Positions 50,101 through 56,195 of a DNA stretch of 64,000 bases are shown here, one piece after another. Every line of letters starts with the position of its first letter. Position 1 is the stretch's first letter. This stretch comes from Sympetrum striolatum (Eukaryota; Arthropoda; Insecta; Odonata; Libellulidae), in the NCBI GenBank assembly GCA_947579665.1, contig OX388350.1:88803152-88867151 (forward strand), in the 5' to 3' direction. The notes below the pieces were generated by a model. It had not been told where the DNA came from, made no database searches, and saw nothing but the letters and a program-made list of their open reading frames with translations. The position numbers and the translations under genes were made by a program.

Positions 50101-52154
50101 AGTATGGTAAGATGTGGTTATAACCCGTTGAAACATCCGGTTTTAAAAATCTCCAGTGAACATACCTTTGCTTGAAGGAAGTACTCTCGGGTTTCCGTCT
50201 CTCCATATTGTCGCCATCTTCAGGACTGATCTCTATCAGTCACGAAATTCAGTCCTGAAGATGGCTATAATATGGAGAGACGGTTGGAAACCCGAGAGTA
50301 CTTCCTTCAAGCAAAGTTACGTTCAAATGCAAAAAGGAACGGCTCGAGAAGAAGTTTTCGGGTGAGAAGTGTATAAGAGAAAAAATCTTCCTCGAATTAT
50401 TGAAAACGGAGAAACTATTTACGAAAAGCAATTAGCATAAAATAAATGAAGGGTGTTTATAGAAGAAAAGAAGAGTTACTATTTATGTATAATTATGTTA
50501 CAAAGAGCTAATTTTTGTTTCTTTCCATCAGATCCATCTTTTTCAAAATTATCTCTCCTTAAAGAGAGAAAATCCCTCATTTTAATGGCTAAATTTGGGA
50601 TATTATGGTACACGATATCAAAAATTTAACAATGCCGCGGGTATCATAGATTGAAATTGTTTCATCAGGTGTGCCTGACTTTCGTGTTCGGGGCGCTGCT
50701 GGAGTTCGCCCTCGTGAACTACGCGTCGAGATCGGACATGCACCGGGAGAACATGAAGAAGGCGCGACGACAGCAGAGAGAGTGCGAGCAGATGGAAATG
50801 CACGCCGCTGCGGTGGCCGCAGCTGAGGCCGCAGCGGCCGCAGCGAACATGCTGGAGGAAGGTGGAGGCGCACCAGGAGCCAACTCATTCCCAATGGTAA
50901 CCGCAATCTCCCGATTTCCATCAGGTGGAATTTTTCTAAGGATGACCCTCGAAATTTAAACTTGTGATGCCAAGAGAATATAAAGACTGAAGGAATGAGA
51001 GATGAACAAGCTAGAAAAAACCTTCATTCCTAGAGGAAGTATGGTCAGACAAACTATTACAGAAATATTATTTCTACTTTAACATCGGCCGTGCAAAACA
51101 GCATTTCCGAAAGTGGTAATAAAGTACATGCTTTTGTCCTTGATTTTAACAAGGATACGTTCTGAAATAAATTGCATATTAAATCGTAAATTGATAACCA
51201 ATACGTAGCCCAGCATGATAAACACTTCATTTACAATTAACGATAACAATCAAAGTAAAAAATAACATCCATTAGATGATCTTAAATTTAGCCAAACATT
51301 CTGAAGATGCATTTAATGGTTTATTATTCACAATTTGCCTACGCTCAATTTTATACCATTCGCAAAATAAACAATAATAATGAAAGATTATTTGTCTATA
51401 AAAATCACTGCCAGTTTTGCACTATAACTTCTATAAATAAATTGATAGTAAATAATGAAAACATTTTAATTAATTGATATAAAAATACGTGTATGAAGTC
51501 AGGAGTGGTGTTAAATTTGTTGAGAAAACTAAATATCAGTCCAATGGTCATTCACGCCTTCGTTGCTGTGGTAGAATATATCGACAGTTAAAAATGGGAA
51601 AAGAGATACTTTGATATCTAAAAGATATTTCGCTCAAGCTATATTTTGTTTTAACTGGTATACTACGAATCGTGTTCGTAAAAAGTTGTATAAATATGAC
51701 TAAAGTGCTGACATTGACTAACACAAAAACCCTTTTACGGGTCCTTTGGGGTACTGCGTCTAAAAGTTTGTCCTTATTTTTCCAACACAGATTGCATTCA
51801 TCTTCAGAATGATCGAAATGGGCTACATTCCATTCCGCTTCTTCTAATCCTACTTAGAACGTAATAAGGATGTCTGTGACGCCTAAACAGGCTGAAATGA
51901 TAAGGGAATATACTCCTCGGAAGTTAATGAATGTAACTGTGAATGAAACGTACTTGAAAAAGTCAACAACCGCGCCAATTTGTATTGCGACTGCATTACT
52001 CCACGGGAGAAAGCCTTACAAAATATATTACATGGCAATATTTGTTGGTAATGCATAACATCGCCTAATAAAGACCCTAATAATAATATAATGGAGATTA
52101 AAAAAGAGGTAAAATGAATCCGCAAAAAGAAAATAAATTTAAACTTTCCAATAT

Positions 52155-52191
<37 letters not shown>

Positions 52192-55050
52192 ACGATTTTA
52201 TTTTCTCGTTAACTTTTAAATTTAATTTCTCCTTATCGTGCCCCACGATAAGCGCGAAATGTAACGATTCTTTCGTCATTAACAAACAACTAAACAAACC
52301 ACCGGTCGTCGCCTCTCGTCGACCGTTTAATTATGTGTTTTAGGTGCGATGCCGCGATCCCCTCTGTCGGGAGTTTCCACGGGAAAAAACAAATCGCAAT
52401 ACCATTTTCATTTTTCTTCAAGGACTTTTAATATCAAAACAAATGTTATTCGAACAAGCCCCAAAACAAATGACCAAAAGACGTGCATCCAACAAAAGAA
52501 TAGCAAAGAATAAACTCGAATTCAAAGGAAACAAAGTCCGTAGACAAATCCTTCCACACTGTCTACAAAACCACAGATAATTACTTGAACCAAATTCCAA
52601 AATCACAGAAAAGTAATTGAATCAATTTCCAAAATCACAACCGAAGCACTTTACGACTTTCAACAAGCACGGTGTTCGTAATATTCAAAACTTAGCGTTT
52701 CTGCTCTTTCAACGGCGTCGTCGGTTCCCGGGCGTCTTCCGCCGGCTTCGGCTGCATCGTCTCCTCGCTTCTACGGCTCTTCTCCCCCCGTCAATTTATA
52801 TCTTATATATATATATAGGTACGAGTAAAATGTTGCAAGCATATTGATAACACTAATTTCAAGTCGGCATCATATCGAGAGGGTGTTCAAAAGAACAAAA
52901 AAAAACAATGAAAATATTCTAAAAATTCGCTGCAATTTATTCGTCCGGCATCTTGCGGTGATACTTCCTATGCAACACAATAGAAGATCACCATCTCTAA
53001 CTATCCGTGAAAATTCAAGCAGAAAAATTAGTTGCAACAGCCCCAGATGGCGTCCTACTTTTCACATATATTCCTTATGTGAGAAATATTAATTTGCTCT
53101 GGCATCGAACCAAGTAACAGTCTTATCTAATTTCTTTTCCTAAACTATGTCTTAATATACATCTTCTATCTAAGCAAGAACTTCCTATCCATTTGATAAG
53201 TGCACCAAGAAAAATAATTAAAAACTACCTCAATGTATTTTAAACGGCAGATTTTTGCATCGTCCTAGCATCGAACCCAGGTTATTTTCCACAAAAGTCA
53301 TTAATGTTTACGATAGATTATGACCATATCTAGAGGCTCCTAGAGTTTTGATTCTCTAGCTATCCGGGAAGTATTTTTTTTAAATTCCCGAAAATCAAAG
53401 CAATGCTTTTAAATGGAAAAAATCGGGACTTTGGGGCCCCCCTGGAATCGAACGCATGACACTGAGGTTCAAAACCTTTTTTCTGGTGGTTACACGTCAG
53501 GGCCAATACGTCGTAAAAATTTTAAGTCAATGACGCATGAGGTTTAGCCTGTGAATTAGTATCCTATCTATCTATCTATATAGTTATATACATGAATTAT
53601 TACGGAGAAGCATCTATATATAATAGATAGTATACGAGCAAAATGTTGCTTGCATACTGCAAGCATATCGATAACACTAATTTTATATCGGCATCATACC
53701 GAGAGGGTCCTCAAAAGAAAAAAAAGGATTCTCATATATATCGTCCTTTCCCAGGTGTTTCGCCGTCTCTTTTGATTCCGAGCATACTGCGATCCATTGC
53801 TCCTTTGCGTTGTCTGGATTCGCTGGGTACCGCTTTCGACACCCAAGTATTAGTTCAATAGGTCAGGACAGATAGAATCCACTGGTTACCTACTAAACCA
53901 TTGGCATTCTTGACTTTAGAATGTGCGAGTTCCTTCCAAATGCGCTACAGCCAAGTTTCATTCTTCTGTGTACTTCATTAAGCTCTTGTTACGAGTTGTC
54001 CCAGGTACGTGTATTCCAAGCAAACATCCAGAGGTTTCTGTTTAAGTTTGACTGGTTCTTGCACTACAAAAGAATTATACTATTATTTTTTTAGGTTTCC
54101 TGACTCATTAAAAGACAAAAATAAAGTTTTATCAAATTTCATCCTTAATGAATATTTTTATCACGATCTTGTATTTCTCAAAATTTCTTGAAGATGTCAT
54201 CTATATGATCAAGCTTATCTTGGTGGAACGCCATAATGAAATAAATATGAAATTACTTGGAAATATATTCTCTGAAATCTCAAGATTTTATTTTTCTGTA
54301 AACTGATTTGAGATGGAAAGCGAATCACTGAAACACTCGCATTGTTTACTTCCTAAATTAACAGTAACTCGCGATTCAGATACCTGAAGATGACAGACGA
54401 GAGTTGAAAAGTAAAGTAAAATCTTGCATGTGGCAAATACGAAGTCTTCATTTTTTTCATAAGAATGTGAAGAAAACGAGGATAAATATTTTCCGTCTTG
54501 GAAAATTTCACTATCTACGTGTTAACGCATATACATGGCGGTGCAACTCAGATTTTCATTCGCTACAATTGCATAAACAAAGGTCTGGTGAAGGCATTCA
54601 TGTATGTCTATCATTAAATGAAGTCTCCTCGCACGGTTATCGCCTTTTTGTAAGTGGAAGCACAATTCATTCGTTCATACTCCTAAAATATCTCCCCCGT
54701 TCATGCGATCTCTATTAGGGAGACTCAATACGTTTATTCATTGTTCAGAAGATCGTTTCGAGGTATTAACGAAGGAATTTTTGCAGAAGCCGATGGTGCG
54801 GCACCCGCACCTTCACCACCACCCGGACGCCACGGAGAAGGTTGGGCGCGGCGGAGGGCCTTGCGAAATCCACATGGCGGCGCCTCCATCCAAAAGGGAG
54901 AACTGCTGCAGGACATGGCTCTCCAAGTTCCCCACTCGCTCCAAGAGGATCGACGTCATTTCCAGGATCACATTCCCCCTGGTGTTCGCGCTCTTCAACC
55001 TCGTCTACTGGTCCACATATCTGTTCAGGGAGGAGGCGGAGGGAGAGTAG
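16318..55050 (+). CDS. GluCl: Glutamate-gated chloride channel (GluCl), spliced gene
   Basis: Pentameric Cys-loop receptor subunit of the plasma membrane of nerve and muscle that opens a chloride pore on binding glutamate; the family is the main target of ivermectin and abamectin. Ten coding positions join in phase (65+113+68 or 71+70+154+83+135+251+228+264 nt) to 476 or 477 codons plus stop, in the usual family range. Seen in order: signal peptide about 1-22, sequon N57-G-T, canonical Cys-loop C164-C178 (13 residues between), second disulfide C223-C234 typical of GluCl and glycine receptors, M1 about 246-268, anion-selectivity PAR motif 275-277 before M2, M3 about 307-331, long loop 334-446, M4 about 447-469, acidic tail. 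All introns are GT-AG. No stop or frameshift is seen, so the gene looks functional. Numbering uses the ATG at 16318. Confidence 0.95.
16390..16884. other. Start of intron 1, nothing recognised
   Basis: AT-rich intron sequence between the signal-peptide exon and the non-LTR element. No second signal-peptide exon or coding similarity seen. Confidence 0.4.
16885..17621 (-). mobile_element. Non-LTR retrotransposon, 3' part (RT thumb to tail)
   Basis: On the minus strand, from 17620 downward: [15 protein letters not shown] (end of the palm), [13 protein letters not shown], then [36 protein letters not shown], the usual C-terminal order of Jockey/CR1-type elements, with several frame changes. The 3' end contains the hairpin CGCC-GAAA-GGCG near 16930 and finishes in repeats of catagaca (about 16893-16906). 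The upstream half of this element is probably the minus-strand EN/RT block at 19506-21130; a hAT transposon separates the two. Confidence 0.8.
17622..19505 (-). mobile_element. hAT DNA transposon, truncated at one end
   Basis: The 3' terminus at 17622 begins CAGTGGTCGGCAAACTTATA, a typical hAT inverted-repeat start. Transposase coding fills the rest on the minus strand. No matching terminus is found near 19505, where sequence switches to non-LTR reverse transcriptase, so the other end is lost or unrecognisable. It sits inside a non-LTR element of the same orientation and splits it. Confidence 0.8.
17845..19480 (-). pseudogene. hAT transposase (ZBED5/GTF2IRD2-like group), frameshifted
   Basis: Blocks in order on the minus strand: [20 protein letters not shown] (about 19470), [20 protein letters not shown] with the first catalytic aspartate (about 19230), [39 protein letters not shown] with the second aspartate (about 19020), [16 protein letters not shown], then [20 protein letters not shown] and [15 protein letters not shown] (about 18640), and the C-terminal dimerisation region [20 protein letters not shown] with [19 protein letters not shown] (18030-17930). 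The main open piece is 169 codons (18800-19309). Several frameshifts and stops make it inactive. It resembles the hAT group that gave rise to host ZBED5/FAM200 and GTF2IRD2 genes. Confidence 0.85.
19506..21130 (-). mobile_element. Non-LTR retrotransposon, endonuclease and RT N-terminus
   Basis: Minus-strand order: EN start [14 protein letters not shown] (about 21060), [41 protein letters not shown] (about 20690), then [20 protein letters not shown] and [15 protein letters not shown] (20540-20440) at the EN end; [20 protein letters not shown] (about 20200); [13 protein letters not shown] (about 19870); and RT blocks [39 protein letters not shown] and [18 protein letters not shown] (19740-19510). 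Stops and frameshifts are spread through it. The same family recurs at 58505-59012. Clade is probably CR1/Jockey-like. Confidence 0.85.
21131..22329. other. Intron 1 segment, nothing firmly recognised
   Basis: May contain decayed ORF1 sequence of the preceding non-LTR element near 21130-21300. Otherwise anonymous AT-rich sequence; the 61-codon frame at 21481-21666 has no recognisable similarity. Confidence 0.35.
22330..22725 (+). pseudogene. Pogo/Tigger-like DNA-binding domain relic (CENP-B type HTH)
   Basis: Reads [14 protein letters not shown], then [40 protein letters not shown] and [14 protein letters not shown], and after a frameshift [22 protein letters not shown]. The order (GR.VFS.E.E.EL..R.L..E..FGL...DVR.LAF..AE.N.I..NF....GIAGK.W) is the CENP-B-type helix-turn-helix start of pogo/Tigger transposases and jerky-like proteins. 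The catalytic DDE region is missing. Unrelated to GluCl apart from lying in its intron. Confidence 0.7.
22726..23189. other. End of intron 1
   Basis: AT-rich intron ending in the polypyrimidine acceptor ctctctctccag at 23189. No other feature seen. Confidence 0.6.
23190..23302 (+). CDS. GluCl: GluCl exon 2: N-terminal helix region
   Basis: 113 nt from acceptor ctctccag to donor gtgagg. The first base completes W22; residues 23-59 include [20 protein letters not shown] and [11 protein letters not shown], the highly conserved start of mature insect GluCl subunits, with glycosylation sequon N57-G-T. It ends in phase 1, its last G forming the first base of D60 (or E60), which matches all three alternative exons downstream. 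Confidence 0.95.
23888..23970. repeat. Palindromic GT/AC microsatellite
   Basis: A cagatcatctgtgtgtgtg run followed after TA-rich sequence by tacacacacacagatcatc, so the whole stretch can fold back on itself. Confidence 0.7.
25210..25600 (+). repeat. GA-rich minisatellite, 12-bp unit
   Basis: From about 25368 to 25600 the unit agagtcgaggga repeats nearly perfectly about 18-20 times; 25210-25367 holds diverged versions (gagttgtagttgcag, ggagctggagctgg). Because 12 is divisible by three, several frames stay open and produce artificial repetitive peptides on the minus strand, such as LDSS and LPST repeats. Confidence 0.9.
26903..26990. repeat. Palindromic GT/AC microsatellite
   Basis: gtgtgcgtgtgtatgtgtgtg followed within 10-20 bp by cacacacactcac and acacacacacatacg; potential hairpin in intron 2. 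Confidence 0.7.
28136..28240 (+). promoter_or_regulatory. Extended polypyrimidine tract before alternative exon 3a
   Basis: About 100 nt of almost pure C and T (runs such as ctttctctttctgtctttct and ttcctctctcttcttcttcc) end about 20 nt before the exon 3a acceptor. CUUUCU and UCUU repeats are the binding type of polypyrimidine-tract-binding proteins, which regulate alternative exons elsewhere. Tracts before exons 3b and 3c are much shorter. Regulation is inferred. Confidence 0.55.
28260..28327 (+). CDS. GluCl: GluCl alternative exon 3a (mutually exclusive)
   Basis: 68 nt, acceptor ctcttatag, donor gtaagt. With the last G of exon 2 it encodes [14 protein letters not shown] then IATISDIKM (residues 60-82). 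This is the first strands of the ligand-binding domain and corresponds to the DGPAIVR(I/V)NLFVRSI..ISDIKM cassette of insect GluCl. Entry in phase 1 and exit in phase 0 are shared with exons 3b and 3c. Confidence 0.95.
28560..28640. repeat. TA/CA microsatellite
   Basis: tgtatgtatatatgtatata, then tacacacatatt and a TA run at about 28601-28628; partly self-complementary. Lies just after exon 3a. Confidence 0.7.
30949..31016 (+). CDS. GluCl: GluCl alternative exon 3b (mutually exclusive)
   Basis: 68 nt, acceptor caccccag, donor gtaagt. Encodes [14 protein letters not shown] then ISKIDDVTM in place of exon 3a. Same length and phase as 3a; differences cluster in the second half (SKIDDVT against ATISDIK), near the subunit interface in family structures. 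Usual phases allow only one such exon per transcript. Confidence 0.95.
31079..31108. repeat. TA microsatellite after exon 3b
   Basis: Interrupted (TA)n run of about 30 bp, 60 nt downstream of the exon 3b donor. Confidence 0.8.
32083..32131. repeat. TA microsatellite
   Basis: Pure (TA)n of about 48 bp in the intron between exons 3b and 3c; a minus-strand open frame of tyrosine/isoleucine repeats over it is an artefact. Confidence 0.9.
33580..33655. repeat. Palindromic GT/AC microsatellite
   Basis: tgtgtgtatatgtgtgtg followed by aatacacacatgcatatg and cacacacac; another self-complementary microsatellite between exons 3b and 3c. Confidence 0.7.
34628..34698 (+). CDS. GluCl: GluCl alternative exon 3c (mutually exclusive)
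   Basis: 71 nt, acceptor cttaaacag, donor gtgagt. With the G of exon 2 it encodes [15 protein letters not shown] then ISKIDDYKM, 24 residues, one more than 3a or 3b because of the extra residue at the start (EDKP against DGP). Length modulo 3 equals that of the other two, so the frame is kept. The same E-D-K-P type cassette is known as the third exon-3 variant in insect GluCl genes. Confidence 0.95.
34699..37950. other. Intron between exon 3c and exon 4
   Basis: 3.25 kb of AT-rich intron. I find no transposon coding, no fourth cassette and no tandem repeats. It ends in the strong acceptor tttgtctttgcag. Confidence 0.6.
37951..38020 (+). CDS. GluCl: GluCl exon 4
   Basis: 70 nt, donor gtaatt. 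Encodes [20 protein letters not shown] then DIG (residues 83-105), the near-invariant block of the ligand-binding domain with the conserved tryptophan of loop D surroundings. Starts in phase 0 (required after any exon 3 variant) and ends in phase 1. Confidence 0.97.
38500..38653 (+). CDS. GluCl: GluCl exon 5
   Basis: 154 nt, acceptor cttgtttag, donor gtaaaa. Its first two bases complete G106; then [50 protein letters not shown] (107-156). Contains the WMPDLFF signature (loop A) and the S-V-LYS strand before the Cys-loop. Phase 2 exit. Confidence 0.97.
38654..39586. other. Intron 5
   Basis: 0.9 kb AT-rich intron, no repeat or coding signal recognised; acceptor tgtttcttgcag. Confidence 0.7.
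39587..39669 (+). CDS. GluCl: GluCl exon 6: Cys-loop
   Basis: 83 nt, donor gtaagt. Completes R157 and encodes [20 protein letters not shown] then CSLRMAS (158-184). The two cysteines C164 and C178, separated by 13 residues, form the disulfide that defines the receptor superfamily. The S163 position is alanine in many family members. Confidence 0.97.
40251..40385 (+). CDS. GluCl: GluCl exon 7: loops B and C
   Basis: 135 nt, acceptor tttcgtgcag, donor gtgagc. Completes Y185, then [44 protein letters not shown] (186-229). Holds the first cysteine (C223) of the second disulfide and the aromatic/threonine residues of the agonist site. Phase 1 exit joins exon 8 to form G230. Confidence 0.97.
40850..41800 (-). 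repeat. B-box monomer array, copy F (minus orientation)
   Basis: Minus-oriented monomers with complements of the box near 40916 (tggcatcgaacccag), 41087 (tttcgaacccggg), 41260 (decayed), 41425 (agcgtcgaacccag) and 41599 (ggcatcgaaccca), again about 165-175 bp apart. The last two monomers also form the left arm of the palindrome centred near 41808. Confidence 0.8.
41465..42093. repeat. Long palindrome of B-box repeat (head-to-head)
   Basis: The left arm 41465-41800 and right arm 41815-42093 are imperfect reverse complements around a TA-rich centre. Paired blocks include ctatccgggaag / cttcccggatag, tcccgaaaatcaaagcaa / ttgctttgattttcggga, the box with ggccttctggcatcgaacc / ggttcgattccagaaggcc, and gggcctatacgc / gcgtataggccc. 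The left arm has about 60 extra bases from local acaaggttcaaa duplications. Transcribed as part of intron 7, it could fold into a stem of roughly 280 bp. Confidence 0.85.
42095..42640 (+). pseudogene. Non-LTR RT C-terminal remnant
   Basis: Plus-strand pieces [18 protein letters not shown] (about 42118), [17 protein letters not shown] (42180-42230), [20 protein letters not shown] (42280-42340), [20 protein letters not shown] and [13 protein letters not shown] (42520-42570) follow the order of the RT thumb and C-terminus of Jockey-like elements, in three frames with stops. The 187-codon open frame at 42393-42956 only partly overlaps this and is not one protein. Confidence 0.65.
42910..43570 (+). 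mobile_element. Non-LTR retrotransposon copy 1, endonuclease part
   Basis: EN start [15 protein letters not shown] near 42930-42980; after about 230 bp of unmatched sequence the EN continues [12 protein letters not shown] (43235-43270), a RDRSLRGGG block (43330-43355) and [10 protein letters not shown] (about 43548-43575). Broken by stops. It is cut at about 43571 by the minus-strand insertion at 43572-44095 and probably resumes at 44096. Confidence 0.6.
43572..44095 (-). mobile_element. Non-LTR retrotransposon 3' end inserted in copy 1
   Basis: Minus-strand frame of 143 codons (44073-43642): [56 protein letters not shown], then a basic tail and [14 protein letters not shown], the C-terminus of a Jockey/CR1-like RT, still open over its whole length. 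The 3' end carries the hairpin ACGCC-TCT-GGCGT followed by cgcggggtacat and three copies of atctaa (43587-43572). It is strongly 5'-truncated and one of the better preserved elements here. Confidence 0.85.
44096..44990 (+). mobile_element. Non-LTR retrotransposon copy 1, RT remnant and 3' end
   Basis: RT block [18 protein letters not shown] near 44115-44170, a jump to DLCVIIDS and [12 protein letters not shown], then the frame 44275-44670 [60 protein letters not shown]. The 3' UTR ends gctgtatgtgataaattgg with aatgaataaataaaa at about 44985. The same family as copy 2 immediately downstream, in tandem. Confidence 0.8.
45001..45611 (+). mobile_element. Non-LTR retrotransposon copy 2, RT palm part
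   Basis: RT blocks in order: [19 protein letters not shown] (45020-45075), [20 protein letters not shown] (about 45180-45235), [13 protein letters not shown] (45290-45330), then [19 protein letters not shown], and [12 protein letters not shown] ending at the insertion point 45611. Same family as copy 1; continues after the nested element at 46616. Confidence 0.85.
45612..46615 (+). mobile_element. RTE/L1-type non-LTR element nested in copy 2
   Basis: About 1 kb, flanked by the duplication ggatat (45606-45611 and 46616-46621). Coding: [20 protein letters not shown], a [12 protein letters not shown] block, [17 protein letters not shown] (FADY catalytic variant), [79 protein letters not shown]. 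The 3' end is a run of atg/gat triplets (46601-46615), as in RTE-type elements, which end in microsatellites. 5'-truncated; several frameshifts. The clade is inferred from the C-terminal WLGHIIRG style and the tail. Confidence 0.85.
46616..47262 (+). mobile_element. Non-LTR retrotransposon copy 2, 3' end
   Basis: Continuation of the element broken at 45611: [14 protein letters not shown] sequence, then the 167-codon frame 46571-47074 with [60 protein letters not shown] and [12 protein letters not shown]. 3' UTR ends gctgtatgtgagaattg and aataaataaataaat at about 47262. Closely related to copy 1 (shared [17 protein letters not shown]). Confidence 0.85.
48303..48553 (+). CDS. GluCl: GluCl exon 8: loop C, M1, M2, start of M3
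   Basis: 251 nt, acceptor tatttatag, donor gtctgt. Completes G230 then [83 protein letters not shown] (231-313). Contains C234 of the second disulfide, M1, the PAR anion-selectivity motif (275-277) and the pore-lining M2. The final codon GGG (G313) aligns with glycine-receptor alpha1 A288, the M3 position where glycine favours ivermectin sensitivity; it abuts a weak donor. Confidence 0.97.
48865..48985 (+). repeat. Penelope-like terminal repeat fragment with hammerhead-like core
   Basis: TGAAGAT at 48882, stem GACGAT/ATCGTC (48889-48894 with 48897-48902), then GAAACCGGTCG, followed by an aataaataaattgtgg stretch. The same GAAACCGGTCG and aataaataatattgtgtgg order appears in the Penelope-like element at 59 kb (minus strand). 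Hammerhead ribozymes are known in Penelope-like terminal repeats; here the core is degenerate (GUGAAGA in place of CUGANGA). Confidence 0.5.
49086..49893. mobile_element. MITE-like element with inverted termini
   Basis: Termini TTAGGGGTCGTCCATTAATC and TTAGGGATCGTCCATTAATC (read inward from 49893) continue ACGTGA on both sides: about 26 bp with one mismatch. Both subterminal zones also share cccccattcccccttgtgat-type stretches in inverted orientation. 808 bp, no transposase coding. Superfamily not assigned; a non-autonomous DNA transposon is likely. Confidence 0.8.
49988..50043 (+). repeat. Three-copy short tandem repeat
   Basis: The unit gccataggctaatta occurs three times with short spacers (49990-50042). 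Confidence 0.8.
50162..50320. repeat. Long hairpin in intron 8
   Basis: Arms of about 66-68 bp (roughly 50163-50228 and 50253-50320) around a 24-bp loop. Left arm contains ttgcttgaaggaagtactct and gccatcttcaggactga; right arm contains tcagtcctgaagatggc and agagtacttccttcaagcaa. Only a few mismatches and small bulges. No coding sequence. Confidence 0.9.
50669..50896 (+). CDS. GluCl: GluCl exon 9: M3 and start of the intracellular loop
   Basis: 228 nt in phase 0, acceptor ttcatcag, donor gtaacc. Encodes [76 protein letters not shown] (314-389). M3 is followed by the conserved [15 protein letters not shown] stretch, then an alanine-rich helix-like run. Base composition is much more GC-rich than the surrounding intron. 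Confidence 0.97.
52157..52189. repeat. TA microsatellite
   Basis: (TA)n of about 32 bp directly before the possible LTR insertion. Confidence 0.9.
52190..52800 (+). mobile_element. Possible solo LTR or other insertion in a TA microsatellite
   Basis: About 610 bp of sequence less AT-rich than its surroundings begins TGTTACGATTTTATTTTCTC and is flanked on both sides by TA repeats (52157-52189 and 52801-52816), as if inserted into one microsatellite. TGTTACG is a common start of Ty3-type LTRs in arthropods, but the expected CA end was not located and no gag-pol is present. Weak call. Confidence 0.35.
52812..53600 (-). repeat. B-box monomer array, copy G
   Basis: Minus orientation, starting acgagtaaaatgttgcaagc. 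Box complements near 52948 (decayed), 53101 (ggcatcgaacc), 53268 (agcatcgaaccca) and 53443 (ggaatcgaacgc); spacing 153, 167 and 175 bp. Ends near aagtcaatgacgcatgaggtt and the ggatactaattcac-type terminal zone also seen at the 41.8-kb palindrome. Confidence 0.8.
53600..53740 (-). repeat. Start of a further B-box array unit
   Basis: acggagaagcatctatatat then tagtatacgagcaaaatgtt, tgcaagcatatcgataac and tcggcatcataccgagag: the tail of another unit in the same orientation, truncated after about 140 bp. Confidence 0.65.
54787..55050 (+). CDS. GluCl: GluCl exon 10: loop end, M4, stop
   Basis: 264 nt in phase 0 including TAG at 55048-55050. Encodes [87 protein letters not shown] (390-476). The [36 protein letters not shown] block with M4 is near-invariant among arthropod GluCl subunits. 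GC-rich, so most other frames are open too and are shadows. Confidence 0.97.
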   Translation, partial: KPMVRHPHLHHHPDATEKVGRGGGPCEIHMAAPPSKRENCCRTWLSKFPTRSKRIDVISRITFPLVFALFNLVYWSTYLFREEAEGE

Positions 55051-56195
55051 AGCAGAACGAGTGTTCCTCAAGAAGTGACGCCACTGATTTTCAAAGGATT
55101 TCTTGATTCGTTTATTTAAGTCGCTCGTACTCTACTTCAATCGCTAGGATTCATTTCTCACATAACTGAAACTGCTCATGGTGTGCTCGATTTACGGAGA
55201 TGGACATCTTTACGAAAGAGGTAGTTGATGTGATGAGGTTTGAGTGGATAGAGACGAGTGATACACCCACTGCCACGTTTTCCCGCGTCTTCGTTTCCAC
55301 AAGATTCGCTTTCTTTTGCAGCGGATTTGTATTTTTTTTACTTCTCCGAGGCATTAGCAGGCGATTGTTTCGTTCGTTCCGTTTTTTGATTCAGCGCAGT
55401 TTGGGAGGAGGAATTGAAAACACAGGGTTTTTAGAAGTACGATAGACGAACAATTTTTAAATAAAAATCTAAGAAAAGACGAAAAAAATTGTTTAGAAGG
55501 CGATCATTATGTGTTTATAGAACTCCTTTAGTCGTTAAAAGAACATGCTCAATATACACGAGTAAAAAAAGTTAAAGATGAGGAAAGGATCCCTTCTTAT
55601 CCGTGAGTATGTTAGGAGTCCCCCTTAAGTCTCGTTTCTTGGAAATGCTTAAATGTATAAATATTAGGCGTAAGAAGAAGTAAATCTGTTAATAGAGCAC
55701 GTATCTTAATAGTCTATCATAGAGCACTGTAAAGATTGTTTTAAGAAATATTTAACTCTGTTTTCTTATGTACAAAGGATGTAACTGTTGCATTTGTACT
55801 GTAGTAAGTTACTGTTCGTAAAAGCGCAGCCAGATGTGAAGCTATCTTGAGGTAAAAATGTGATTTTGGAGCGAATGCCAAGTAGCGAATGCCAAGTAGC
55901 GAAATGGAAAACAAGGGAGGACAAACTCATTGGGCAAGCGAAACCTGAAACGATTTTTCAGATTCATTTGTACTATTTCTATGAAACACGATTTGATAAT
56001 CCCCGAAGCGCAACGGGGTGGCAGTTTGTTGACATTGTTAGCCAAGTATTGTCAAGATTGCTTCCGTCCGAGTTGGCAAACATGTGAAAGTTTAACTCAG
56101 CATTCAACTGTTTTATAGAAAATGCACTGTGAAAAATCAAACTTGCATGTCAGATGATGCTGTTAGAATTTCAAATTGTATGCAAAAATAAATTG
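55051..56195 (+). other. Probable GluCl 3' UTR region
   Basis: After the stop there is no further conserved coding. Candidate polyadenylation signals AATAAA occur at 55460-55465 and 56187-56192. The 81-codon frame at 55200-55445 has no known similarity. The true 3' end is not determinable from sequence alone. Confidence 0.4.

Larger units (their letters stand above)
48554..50668. other. Intron 8
   Basis: 2.1 kb containing a Penelope-type terminal motif (48865-48985), a MITE (49086-49893), a three-copy tandem repeat (49988-50043) and a long hairpin (50162-50320). Confidence 0.8.
50897..54786. other. Intron 9
   Basis: 3.9 kb. Contains a TA microsatellite (52157-52189), a possible solo LTR (52190-52800) and B-box array copies (52812-53740). 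50897-52150 and 53741-54786 are anonymous. Acceptor aatttttgcag. Confidence 0.7.

Noticed and set aside
54734..55106. Several extra frames over the last GluCl exon
   Set aside because: The exon is GC-rich, so all frames are open; only the frame with the M4 helix and matching splice phase is conserved.
55200..55445. 81-codon frame after the GluCl stop as an extra gene or exon
   Set aside because: No conserved sequence, no credible splice to GluCl, and the receptor is already complete at M4.
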